A stretch of 64,000 bases of DNA from Sipunculus nudus (lineage: Eukaryota; Annelida; Sipuncula; Golfingiida; Sipunculidae), in the NCBI GenBank assembly GCA_026874595.1, contig CM049317.1, positions 62,471,118-62,535,117 of the forward strand, read 5' to 3'. Of this stretch, positions 23,316 through 34,983 are shown piece by piece (position 1 is the stretch's first letter; every line of letters starts with the position of its first letter). The position numbers were made by a program, and so were the translations under genes. The notes below the pieces were generated by a model. It was given only the letters and a program-made list of their open reading frames with translations. It searched no databases and was not told where the DNA came from.

Positions 23316-23697
23316 GCAGAATTATACATTATCGGTTTTGATTGAACGATATTGCCCTTACTTTTGTTATTAATGTTCACTAACTGGGACTGCTGTGTAG
23401 CCAGGGGACTCGTCTGTCCCCATGTGGGTCATATCAGTGTGTATTTTAAGGAAAATGCTGCATTTCTGTTGTGATTTTGCCATAAGCAAAGAAAAAGCAA
23501 AGCATCAGCAAAGTGTAAGCTAAGGGATTATGCCTTCATAGTTGCTTTTTTTCACCATTTTCTGAAGAAATCATGTATTTTTGGACTTTGGGGGGGGGGG
23601 GGTCTAATAATGTCAGAAATGGTAAAACATTGTAGGTAAATTGTGTTAAAATTGGAAAATGGGTCAAAGAAATCAATATATGACATTTTTAAAAATA
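23316..23697 (+). repeat. Chimeric monomer W/J
   Basis: The monomer is J for nearly its whole length (TTTTGTTATTAATG, AACTGGGAC, 13-base G run). It is entered with the W-type AATAGCAG (A23315) instead of the J-type AATTGCAG. The first J-specific base is T23343 (GATTGAAC, where W has GATCGAAC), so the exchange is within 27 bases at the monomer start. Confidence 0.82.
23590..23602 (+). repeat. Pure G run, 13 bases (W/J, block 4)
   Basis: Same site in the W/J monomer of block 4. Confidence 0.95.
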
Positions 23698-24073
23698 GAA
23701 GAATTATACATTTCCGGTTTTGATCGAACGATATTGCCCTTACTTTTGATATTAATGTTCATTAACCGGGACTGCTGTGTAGCCAGTGGACCCGTCTGTT
23801 TCCATATGGGTCATATCAGTGCTTATTTTTAGTTAAATGTTTAATTTCTGTTGTTATTTTACTATAAGCAAAGAATAAGCAAAGCATAAAAAATGTGTAA
23901 GCAAAGGGATTATGCCTGCATAATTGCTTTTTGGCACCATTTTCTGAAAAAATAATGTATTTTTGGACTTTGCGGGGGTCTAATAATGTCAGAAATGGTA
24001 AAACATTGTAGGTAAATTGAGTGAAAATTGGATAATGCGTCCAATAAATCAATAAATGACTTTTTTAAAAATT

Positions 24074-24167
24074 GCAGAATTTGCAGAAATGGTAAAACAC
24101 TGTAGATAAATTGTGTTAAAATTGGAAAATGGGTCAAAGAAATCAATAAATGGCTTTTTAAAAAATA
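24074..24167 (+). repeat. Truncated monomer t94 (block 4, first)
   Basis: Counterpart of 8283-8376, following K at 23698. Confidence 0.95.
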
Positions 24168-24542
24168 GAAGAATTATACATTTCCGGTTTTGATCGAACG
24201 ATATTGCCCTTACTTTTGATATTAATGTTCACTAACCGGGACTGTTGTGTAGCCAGGGGACCCGTCTTTTTCCATATGGGTCATATCAGTGCTTATTTTT
24301 AGTAAAATGTTTAATTTCTGTTGTGATTTTACTACAAGCAAAGAATAAGCAAAGCATAAAAAAAGTGTAGGCAAAGGGATTATGCCTGCATAATTACTTT
24401 TTGGCACCATTTTCTGAAGAAATGATGTATTTTTGGACTTTGCGGGGTCTAATAATGTCAGAAATGGTAAAACATTGTAGGTAAATTGAGTAAAAATTGG
24501 ATAATGGGTCCAATAAATCAATAAATGACTTTTTTAAAAATT

Positions 24543-24636
24543 GCAGAATTTGCAGAAATGGTAAAACACTGTAGATAAATTGTGTTAAAATTGGAAAATG
24601 GGTCCAATAAATCAATAAATGACGTTTTTAAAAATA
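24543..24636 (+). repeat. Truncated monomer t94 (block 4, second)
   Basis: Counterpart of 8752-8845, following L at 24168. Confidence 0.95.
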
Positions 24637-26134
24637 GCAGAATTATACATTATCGGTTTTGATCGAACGATATTGCCCTTACTTTTGATATTAATGTTCA
24701 CTATCCGGGACTGCTGTGTAGCCAGGGGACCCGTCTGTCTCCATATGGTTCATATCAGTGTGTATTTTTAGGAAAATGCTGCATTTCTGTTGAGATTTTG
24801 CCGTAAGCAAAGAATAAGCAAAGCATCAGCAAAGTGTAAGCAAACGGATTATGCCTTCATAATTGTTTTTTGGCACCATTTTCTGAAGAAATAATGTATT
24901 TTTGGGCTTTGTGGGGGTCTTATAATGTCATAAATGGTAAAACATTGTAAGTAAATTGTGTTTAAATTGGAAAATGGGTCTAATAAATCAATAAATGACT
25001 TTTTTAAAAATAGCAGAATTATACCTTATCGGTTTTGATTGAACGATATTGCCTTTACTTTTGATATTAATGTTCACTAACCGGGACTGCTGTGTAGCCA
25101 GGGGACCCGTCTGTCACCATATGGTTCTTATCAGTGTGTATTTATAGGAAAATGCTGCATTTCTGTTGTGATTTTGCCGTAAGCAAAGAATTAGCAAAGC
25201 ATCAGCAAGGTGTAAGCAAAGGATTATGCCTTCATAATTGCTCTTTGGCACTATTTTCTGAAGAAATAATGTATTTTTGGACTTTGCGGGGGTCTTGTAA
25301 TGTCAGAAATGGTAAAACATTGTAGGTAAATTGCGTAAAATTGGAAAATGGGTCCAAGAAATCAATAAATGACTTTTTTAAAAATAGCAGAATTATACAT
25401 TATCGGTTTTGATCGAACGATATTGCCCTTACTTTTGATATTAATGTTCACTAACCGGGACTGCTGTGTAGCAAAGGGGACCCGTCTGTCCCCATATGGG
25501 TCATATCAGTGTGTATTTTTAGGAAAATGCTGCATTTCTGTTGTGATTTTGCCGTAAGCAAAGAATAAGCAAAGCATCAGCAAGGTGTAAGCAAAGGGAT
25601 TATGCCTTCATAATTGTTTTTGGCACCATTTTCTGAAGAAATAATGTATTTTTTGACTTTGCGGGGGTCTTATAGTGTCAGAAATGGTAAAACATTGTAG
25701 GTAAATTGTGTTAAAATTGGAAAATGGGTCAAAGAAATCAATAAATGACTTTTATAAAAATAGAAGAGTTATACATTTGCTGTTTTGATTGAACAATATT
25801 GCCTTTACTTTTGATATTAATGTTCACTAACCGGGACTGCTGTGTAGTCAGGGGACCCGTCTGTCTCCCTATGGGTCATATCAGTGTGTATTTGAAGGAA
25901 AATGCTGCATTTCTGTTGTGATTTTGCCGTAAGCAAAGAATAAGCAAAGCATCAGCAAAGTGTAAGCAAAGGGATTATGCCTTCATAATTGCTTTTTGGC
26001 ACCATTTTCTGAAGAAATAATGTATTTTTGGACTTTGCGGGGGTCTAATAATGTCAGGAATGGTAAAACATTGTAGGTAAATTGTGTTAAAATTGGAAAA
26101 TGGGTCAAAGAAATCAATAAATGACTTTTTTAAA

Positions 26135-29100
26135 AATAGCAGAATTATACATTTGCGGTTTTGATTGAACAATATTGCCCTTACTTTTGATATTAATGTT
26201 CACTATCCGGGACTGCTGTGTAGCCAGGGGACTCGTCTGTCCCCATATGGGTCATATCAGTGTGTATTTTTAGGAAAATGCTGCATTTCTGTTAAGATTT
26301 TGCCATAAGCAAAGAAAAAGCAAAGCATCAGCAAAGTGTAAGCTAAGGGATTATGCCTACATAGTTGCTTTTTTTCACCATTTTCTGAAGAAGTCATGTA
26401 TTTTTGGACTTTGCGGGGGTCTAATAATGTCAGAAATGGTAAAACACTGTAGGTAAATTGTGTTAAAATTGGAAAATGGGTCCAAGAAATCAATAAATGA
26501 CTTTTTTAAAAATTGCAGAATTATACATTATCGGTTTTAATTGAACGATATTGCCCTTACTTTTGATATTAATGTTCACTAACCGGGACTGCTGTGTAGC
26601 CAGGGGACTCGTCTGTCCCCATATGGGTCATATCAGTGTGTATTTTTAGGAAAATGCTGCATTTCTGTTGTGATTTTGCCATAAGCAAAGAAAAAGCAAA
26701 GCATCAGCAAAGTGTAAGCTAAGGGATTATGCCTTCATAGTTGCTTTTTTTCACCATTTTCTGAAGAAATAATGTATTTTTGGACTTTGGGGGTTCTAAT
26801 AATGTCAGAAATGGTAAAACATTGTAGGTAAATTGTGTTAAAATTGGAAAATGGGTCCAATAAATCAATAAATGACTTTTTAAAAATAGCAGAATTATAC
26901 ATTATCGGTTTTGATCGAACGATATTGCCCTCACTTTTGATATTAATGTTCACTATGCGGGACTGCTGTGTAGCCAGGGGACCCGTCTGTCACCATATGC
27001 TTCTTTTCAGTGTGTATTTTTAGGAAAATGCTGCATTTCTGTTGTGATTTTGCCGTAAGCAAAGAATAAGCAAAGCATCAGCAAAGTGTAAGCAAAGGGA
27101 TTATGCCTTCATAATTGCTTTTCGGCACCATTTTCTGAAAAAAATAATGTATTTTTGGGCTTTGCGGGGTCTAATAATGTCAGAAATGGTAAAACACTGT
27201 AGGTAAATTCTGTTTAAATTAGAAAATGGGTCCCAGGGATCAATAAATGACTTTTTTAAAGTAGCAGAATTATACATTTATGGTTTTGATTGAACGATAT
27301 TGCTCTTACTTTTGATATTAATGTTCACTAACCGGGATTGCTGTGTAGCCAGGGGACCCGTCTGTCACCATATGGTTCTTATCAGTGTGTATTTATAGGA
27401 AAATGCTGCATTTCTGATGTGATTTTGCCGTAAGCAAAGAATTAGCAAAGCATCAGCAAGGTGTAAGCAAAGGGATTATGCCTTCATAATTGTTCCTTGG
27501 CACCATTTTCTGAAGAAATAATGTATTTTTGGACTTTGCGGGGGTCTTATAATGTCAGAAATGGTAAAACATTGTAAGTAAATTGTGTTAAAATTGGAAA
27601 ATGGGTCAAAGAAATCAATAAATGACTTTTTTAAAAATAGAAGAATTATACATTTGCGGTTTTAATTGAACGATATTGCCCTTACTTTTGATATTAATGT
27701 TCACTAACCGGGACTGCTATGTAGCCAGGGGACCCGTCTGTCCCCATATGGGTCATATCAGTGTGTATTTTTAGGAAAATGCTGCATTTCTGTTGTGATT
27801 TTGCCGTAAGCAAAGAATAAGCAAAGCATCAGCAAAGTGTAAGCAAAGGGATTATGCTTTCATGATTGCTTTTTGGCACCATTTTCTGAAGAAATAATGT
27901 ATTTTTGGACTTTGCGATGGTCTAATAATGTCAGAAATGGTAAAACACTGTAGGTAAATTGTATTAAAATTGGAAAATGGGTCCAAGAAATCAATAAATG
28001 ACTTTTATAAAAATAGAAGAGTTATACATTTGCTGTTTTGATTGAACAATATTGCCTTTACTTTTGATATTAATGTTCACTAACCGGGACTGCTGTGTAG
28101 TCAGCGGACCCGTCTGTCTCCCTATGGGTCATATCAGTGTGTATTTTTAGGAAAATGCTGCATTTCTGTTAAGATTTTGCCATAAGCAAAGAAAAAGCAA
28201 AGCATCAGCAAAGTGTAAGCTAAGGGATTATGCCTACATAGTTGCTTTTTTTCACCATTTTCTGAAGAAATCATGTATTTTGAACTTTGCGGGGGTCTTA
28301 TAATGTCAGAAATGGTAAAACATTGTAGGTAAATTGTGTTAAAATTGGAAAATGGGTCCAATAAATCAATAAATGACTTTTTTAAAAATAGAAGAATTAT
28401 ACATTTGCGGTTTTAATTGAACGATATTGCCCTTACTTTTGATATTAATGTTCACTAACCGGGACTGCTATGTAGCCAGGGGACCCGTCTGTCCCCATAT
28501 GGGTCATATCAGTGTGTATTTTTAGGAAAATGCTGCATTTCTGTTGTGATTTTGCCGTAAGCAAAGAATAAGCAAAGCATCAGCAAAGTGTAAGCAAAGG
28601 GATTATGCTTTCATGATTGCTTTTTGACACCATTTTCTGAAGAAATAATGTATTTTTGGACTTTGCGATGGTCTAATAATGTCAGAAATGGTAAAACACT
28701 GTAGGTAAATTGTGTTAAAATTGGAAAATGGGTCCAAGAAATCAATAAATGACTTTTATAAAAATAGAAGAGTTATACATTTGCTGTTTTGAATGAACAA
28801 TATTGCCTTTACTTTTGATATTAATGTTCACTAACCGGGACTGCTGTGTAGTCAGCGGACCCGTCTGTCTCCCTATGGGTCATATCAGTGTGTATTTTTA
28901 GGAAAATGCTGCATTTCTGTTAAGATTTTGCCATAAGCAAAGAAAAAGCAAAGCATCAGCAAAGTGTAAGCTAAGGGATTATGCCTACATAGTTGCTTTT
29001 TTTCACCATTTTCTGAAGAAATCATGTATTTTTGAACTTTGCGGGGGTCTTATAATGTCAGAAATGGTAAAACATTGTAGGTAAATTGTGTTAAAATTGG

Positions 29101-30278
29101 AAAATGGGTCCAATAAATCAATAAATGACTTTTTTAAAAATAGCAGAATTATACATTGTCGGTTTTGATCGAACGATATTGCCCTTGCTTTTGATATTAA
29201 TGTTCACTATCCGGGACTGCTGTGTAGCCAGGGGACCCGTCTGTCACATTTGGTTCTGATCAGTGTGTATTTTTAGGGAATGGCTGCATTTCTGTTGTGA
29301 TTTTGCCGTAAGCAAAGAATTAGCAAAGCATCAGCAAAGTGTAAGCAAAGGGATTATGCTTTCATAGTTGATTTTTTTCACCATTTTCTGAAGAAATCAT
29401 GTATTTTTGGAATTTGCGGGGGTCTAATAATGTCAGAAATGGTAAAACACTGTAGGTAAATTGTGTTAAAATTGGAAAATGGGTCCAAGAAATCAATAAA
29501 TGAATTTTTTTAAAAATTGCAGAATTATACATTATCGGTTTTGATTGAACGATATTGCCCTTACTTTTGTTATTAATGTTCACTAACTGGGACTGCTGTG
29601 TAGCCAGGGGACTCGTCTGTCCCCATGTGGGTCATATCAGTGTGTATTTTAAGGAAAATGCTGCATTTCTGTTGTGATTTTGCCATAAGCAAAGAAAAAG
29701 CAAAGCATCAGCAAAGTGTAAGCTAAGGGATTATGCCTTCATAGTTGCTTTTTTTCACCATTTTCTGAAGAAATCATGTATTTTTGGACTTTGGGGGGGG
29801 GGGGGGGGGGGTCTAATAATGTCAGAAATGGTAAAACATTGTAGGTAAATTGTGTTAAAATTGGAAAATGGGTCAAAGAAATCAATATATGACATTTTTA
29901 AAAATAGAAGAATTATACATTTCCGGTTTTGATCGAACGATATTGCCCTTACTTTTGATATTAATGTTCATTAACCGGGACTGCTGTGTAGCCAGTGGAC
30001 CCGTCTGTTTCCATATGGGTCATATCAGTGCTTATTTTTAGTTAAATGTTTAATTTCTGTTGTTATTTTACTATAAGCAAAGAATAAGCAAAGCATAAAA
30101 AATGTGTAAGCAAAGGGATTATGCCTGCATAATTGCTTTTTGGCACCATTTTCTGAAGAAATAATGTATTTTTGGACTTTGCGGGGGTCTAATAATGTCA
30201 GGAATGGTAAAACATTGTAGGTAAATTGTGTTAAAATTGGAAAATGGGTCAAAGAAATCAATAAATGACTTTTTTAAA
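26135..30278 (+). repeat. HOR block 5: 11-mer (A-K)
   Basis: This is a near-identical copy of block 1, 26134 bp downstream. Starts: A 26139, B 26515, C 26889, D 27264, E 27640, F 28016, G 28391, H 28767, I 29143, J 29519, K 29907. It is 4144 bp long; the 4 bp excess over block 1 is the G run of J (19 instead of 15). It has the same K/P chimera as block 1, so both come from one deletion event or were copied from one another. Private changes include GACACC near 28626 in H's upstream neighbour and TGATCA at 29257. Confidence 0.95.
29793..29811 (+). repeat. Pure G run, 19 bases (J, block 5)
   Basis: Longest of the seven runs. It accounts for the 4 bp length difference between blocks 1 and 5. Confidence 0.95.
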
Positions 30279-30282
30279 AATA
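29907..30282 (+). repeat. Chimeric monomer K/P (block 5)
   Basis: Same joint as in block 1, with the exchange interval between G30127 and G30158. Confidence 0.93.
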
Positions 30283-33200
30283 GCAGAATTATACATTTGC
30301 GGTTTTGATTGAACAATATTGCCCTTACTTTTGATATTAATGTTCACTATCCGGGACTGCTGTGTAGCCAGGGGACTCGTCTGTCCCCATATGGGTCATA
30401 TCAGTGTGTATTTTTAGGAAAATGCTGCATTTCTGTTAAGATTTTGCCATAAGCAAAGAAAAAGCAAAGCATCAGCAAAGTGTAAGCTAAGGGATTATGC
30501 CTACATAGTTGCTTTTTTTCACCATTTTCTGAAGAAGTCATGTATTTTTGGACTTTGCGGGGGTCTAATAATGTCAGAAATGGTAAAACACTGTAGGTAA
30601 ATTGTGTTAAAATTGGAAAATGGGTCCAAGAAATCAATAAATGACTTTTTTAAAAATTGCAGAATTATACATTATCGGTTTTAATTGAACGATATTGCCC
30701 TTACTTTTGATATTAATGTTCACTAACCGGGACTGCTGTGTAGCCAGGGGACTCGTCTGTCCCCATATGGGTCATATCAGTGTGTATTTTTAGGAAAATG
30801 CTGCATTTCTGTTGTGATTTTGCCATAAGCAAAGAAAAAGCAAAGCATCAGCAAAGTGTAAGCTAAGGGATTATGCCTTCATAGTTGCTTTTTTTCACCA
30901 TTTTCTGAAGAAATAATGTATTTTTGGACTTTGGGGGTTCTAATAATGTCAGAAATGGTAAAACATTGTAGGTAAATTGTGTTAAAATTGGAAAATGGGT
31001 CCAATAAATCAATAAATGACTTTTTAAAAATAGCAGAATTATACATTATCGGTTTTGATCGAACGATATTGCCCTCACTTTTGATATTAATGTTCACTAT
31101 GCGGGACTGCTGTGTAGCCAGGGGACCCGTCTGTCACCATATGCTTCTTTTCAGTGTGTATTTTTAGGAAAATGCTGCATTTCTGTTGTGATTTTGCCGT
31201 AAGCAAAGAATAAGCAAAGCATCAGCAAAGTGTAAGCAAAGGGATTATGCCTTCATAATTGCTTTTCGGCACCATTTTCTGAAAAAAATAATGTATTTTT
31301 GGGCTTTGCGGGGTCTAATAATGTCAGAAATGGTAAAACACTGTAGGTAAATTCTGTTTAAATTAGAAAATGGGTCCCAGGGATCAATAAATGACTTTTT
31401 TAAAGTAGCAGAATTATACATTTATGGTTTTGATTGAACGATATTGCTCTTACTTTTGATATTAATGTTCACTAACCGGGATTGCTGTGTAGCCAGGGGA
31501 CCCGTCTGTCACCATATGGTTCTTATCAGTGTGTATTTATAGGAAAATGCTGCATTTCTGATGTGATTTTGCCGTAAGCAAAGAATTAGCAAAGCATCAG
31601 CAAGGTGTAAGCAAAGGGATTATGCCTTCATAATTGTTCCTTGGCACCATTTTCTGAAGAAATAATGTATTTTTGGACTTTGCGGGGGTCTTATAATGTC
31701 AGAAATGGTAAAACATTGTAAGTAAATTGTGTTAAAATTGGAAAATGGGTCAAAGAAATCAATAAATGACTTTTTTAAAAATAGAAGAATTATACATTTG
31801 CGGTTTTAATTGAACGATATTGCCCTTACTTTTGATATTAATGTTCACTAACCGGGACTGCTATGTAGCCAGGGGACCCGTCTGTCCCCATATGGGTCAT
31901 ATCAGTGTGTATTTTTAGGAAAATGCTGCATTTCTGTTGTGATTTTGCCGTAAGCAAAGAATAAGCAAAGCATCAGCAAAGTGTAAGCAAAGGGATTATG
32001 CTTTCATGATTGCTTTTTGGCACCATTTTCTGAAGAAATAATGTATTTTTGGACTTTGCGATGGTCTAATAATGTCAGAAATGGTAAAACACTGTAGGTA
32101 AATTGTATTAAAATTGGAAAATGGGTCCAAGAAATCAATAAATGACTTTTATAAAAATAGAAGAGTTATACATTTGCTGTTTTGATTGAACAATATTGCC
32201 TTTACTTTTGATATTAATGTTCACTAACCGGGACTGCTGTGTAGTCAGCGGACCCGTCTGTCTCCCTATGGGTCATATCAGTGTGTATTTTTAGGAAAAT
32301 GCTGCATTTCTGTTAAGATTTTGCCATAAGCAAAGAAAAAGCAAAGCATCAGCAAAGTGTAAGCTAAGGGATTATGCCTACATAGTTGCTTTTTTTCACC
32401 ATTTTCTGAAGAAATCATGTATTTTGAACTTTGCGGGGGTCTTATAATGTCAGAAATGGTAAAACATTGTAGGTAAATTGTGTTAAAATTGGAAAATGGG
32501 TCCAATAAATCAATAAATGACTTTTTTAAAAATAGAAGAATTATACATTTGCGGTTTTAATTGAACGATATTGCCCTTACTTTTGATATTAATGTTCACT
32601 AACCGGGACTGCTATGTAGCCAGGGGACCCGTCTGTCCCCATATGGGTCATATCAGTGTGTATTTTTAGGAAAATGCTGCATTTCTGTTGTGATTTTGCC
32701 GTAAGCAAAGAATAAGCAAAGCATCAGCAAAGTGTAAGCAAAGGGATTATGCTTTCATGATTGCTTTTTGGCACCATTTTCTGAAGAAATAATGTATTTT
32801 TGGACTTTGCGATGGTCTAATAATGTCAGAAATGGTAAAACACTGTAGGTAAATTGTGTTAAAATTGGAAAATGGGTCCAAGAAATCAATAAATGACTTT
32901 TATAAAAATAGAAGAGTTATACATTTGCTGTTTTGAATGAACAATATTGCCTTTACTTTTGATATTAATGTTCACTAACCGGGACTGCTGTGTAGTCAGC
33001 GGACCCGTCTGTCTCCCTATGGGTCATATCAGTGTGTATTTTTAGGAAAATGCTGCATTTCTGTTAAGATTTTGCCATAAGCAAAGAAAAAGCAAAGCAT
33101 CAGCAAAGTGTAAGCTAAGGGATTATGCCTACATAGTTGCTTTTTTTCACCATTTTCTGAAGAAATCATGTATTTTTGAACTTTGCGGGGGTCTTATAAT

Positions 33201-33936
33201 GTCAGAAATGGTAAAACATTGTAGGTAAATTGTGTTAAAATTGGAAAATGGGTCCAATAAATCAATAAATGACTTTTTTAAAAATAGCAGAATTATACAT
33301 TGTCGGTTTTGATCGAACGATATTGCCCTTGCTTTTGATATTAATGTTCACTATCCGGGACTGCTGTGTAGCCAGGGGACCCGTCTGTCACATTTGGTTC
33401 TTATCAGTGTGTATTTTTAGGGAATGGCTGCATTTCTGTTGTGATTTTGCCGTAAGCAAAGAATTAGCAAAGCATCAGCAAAGTGTAAGCAAAGGGATTA
33501 TGCTTTCATAGTTGATTTTTTTCACCATTTTCTGAAGAAATCATGTATTTTTGGAATTTGCGGGGGTCTAATAATGTCAGAAATGGTAAAACACTGTAGG
33601 TAAATTGTGTTAAAATTGGAAAATGGGTCCAAGAAATCAATAAATGAATTTTTTTAAAAATTGCAGAATTATACATTATCGGTTTTGATTGAACGATATT
33701 GCCCTTACTTTTGTTATTAATGTTCACTAACTGGGACTGCTGTGTAGCCAGGGGACTCGTCTGTCCCCATGTGGGTCATATCAGTGTGTATTTTAAGGAA
33801 AATGCTGCATTTCTGTTGTGATTTTGCCATAAGCAAAGAAAAAGCAAAGCATCAGCAAAGTGTAAGCTAAGGGATTATGCCTTCATAGTTGCTTTTTTTC
33901 ACCATTTTCTGAAGAAATCATGTATTTTTGGACTTT

Positions 33937-33949
33937 GGGGGGGGGGGGG
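33937..33949 (+). repeat. Pure G run, 13 bases (J, block 6)
   Basis: Same site in block 6, same length as in block 2. Confidence 0.95.
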
Positions 33950-34420
33950 TCTAATAATGTCAGAAATGGTAAAACATTGTAGGTAAATTGTGTTAAAATT
34001 GGAAAATGGGTCAAAGAAATCAATATATGACATTTTTAAAAATAGAAGAATTATACATTTCCGGTTTTGATCGAACGATATTGCCCTTACTTTTGATATT
34101 AATGTTCATTAACCGGGACTGCTGTGTAGCCAGTGGACCCGTCTGTTTCCATATGGGTCATATCAGTGCTTATTTTTAGTTAAATGTTTAATTTCTGTTG
34201 TTATTTTACTATAAGCAAAGAATAAGCAAAGCATAAAAAATGTGTAAGCAAAGGGATTATGCCTGCATAATTGCTTTTTGGCACCATTTTCTGAAAAAAT
34301 AATGTATTTTTGGACTTTGCGGGGGTCTAATAATGTCAGAAATGGTAAAACATTGTAGGTAAATTGAGTGAAAATTGGATAATGCGTCCAATAAATCAAT
34401 AAATGACTTTTTTAAAAATT

Positions 34421-34514
34421 GCAGAATTTGCAGAAATGGTAAAACACTGTAGATAAATTGTGTTAAAATTGGAAAATGGGTCAAAGAAATCAATAAATGG
34501 CTTTTTAAAAAATA
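34421..34514 (+). repeat. Truncated monomer t94 (block 6, first)
   Basis: Counterpart of 8283-8376, following K at 34045. Confidence 0.95.
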
Positions 34515-34889
34515 GAAGAATTATACATTTCCGGTTTTGATCGAACGATATTGCCCTTACTTTTGATATTAATGTTCACTAACCGGGACTGTTGTGTAGC
34601 CAGGGGACCCGTCTTTTTCCATATGGGTCATATCAGTGCTTATTTTTAGTAAAATGTTTAATTTCTGTTGTGATTTTACTACAAGCAAAGAATAAGCAAA
34701 GCATAAAAAAAGTGTAGGCAAAGGGATTATGCCTGCATAATTACTTTTTGGCACCATTTTCTGAAGAAATGATGTATTTTTGGACTTTGCGGGGTCTAAT
34801 AATGTCAGAAATGGTAAAACATTGTAGGTAAATTGAGTAAAAATTGGATAATGGGTCCAATAAATCAATAAATGACTTTTTTAAAAATT

Positions 34890-34983
34890 GCAGAATTTGC
34901 AGAAATGGTAAAACACTGTAGATAAATTGTGTTAAAATTGGAAAATGGGTCCAATAAATCAATAAATGACGTTTTTAAAAATA
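34890..34983 (+). repeat. Truncated monomer t94 (block 6, second)
   Basis: Counterpart of 8752-8845, following L at 34515. Confidence 0.95.

Larger units (their letters stand above)
16549..26134 (+). repeat. HOR block 4: 27-unit form with Q-Y inserted
   Basis: A-I start at 16553, 16929, 17303, 17678, 18054, 18430, 18805, 19181 and 19557. Nine further types follow: Q 19932, R 20308, S 20683, T 21059, U 21435, V 21811, W 22187, X 22563, Y 22940. Then come J 23316, K 23698, t94 24074, L 24168, t94 24543, M 24637, N 25013, O 25387, P 25763. Total length is 9586 bp. The I monomer here has CAAGGTGTAAG where I monomers followed by J have CAAAGTGTAAG. J starts with a W-type base, marking a recombination joint. 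Confidence 0.94.
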
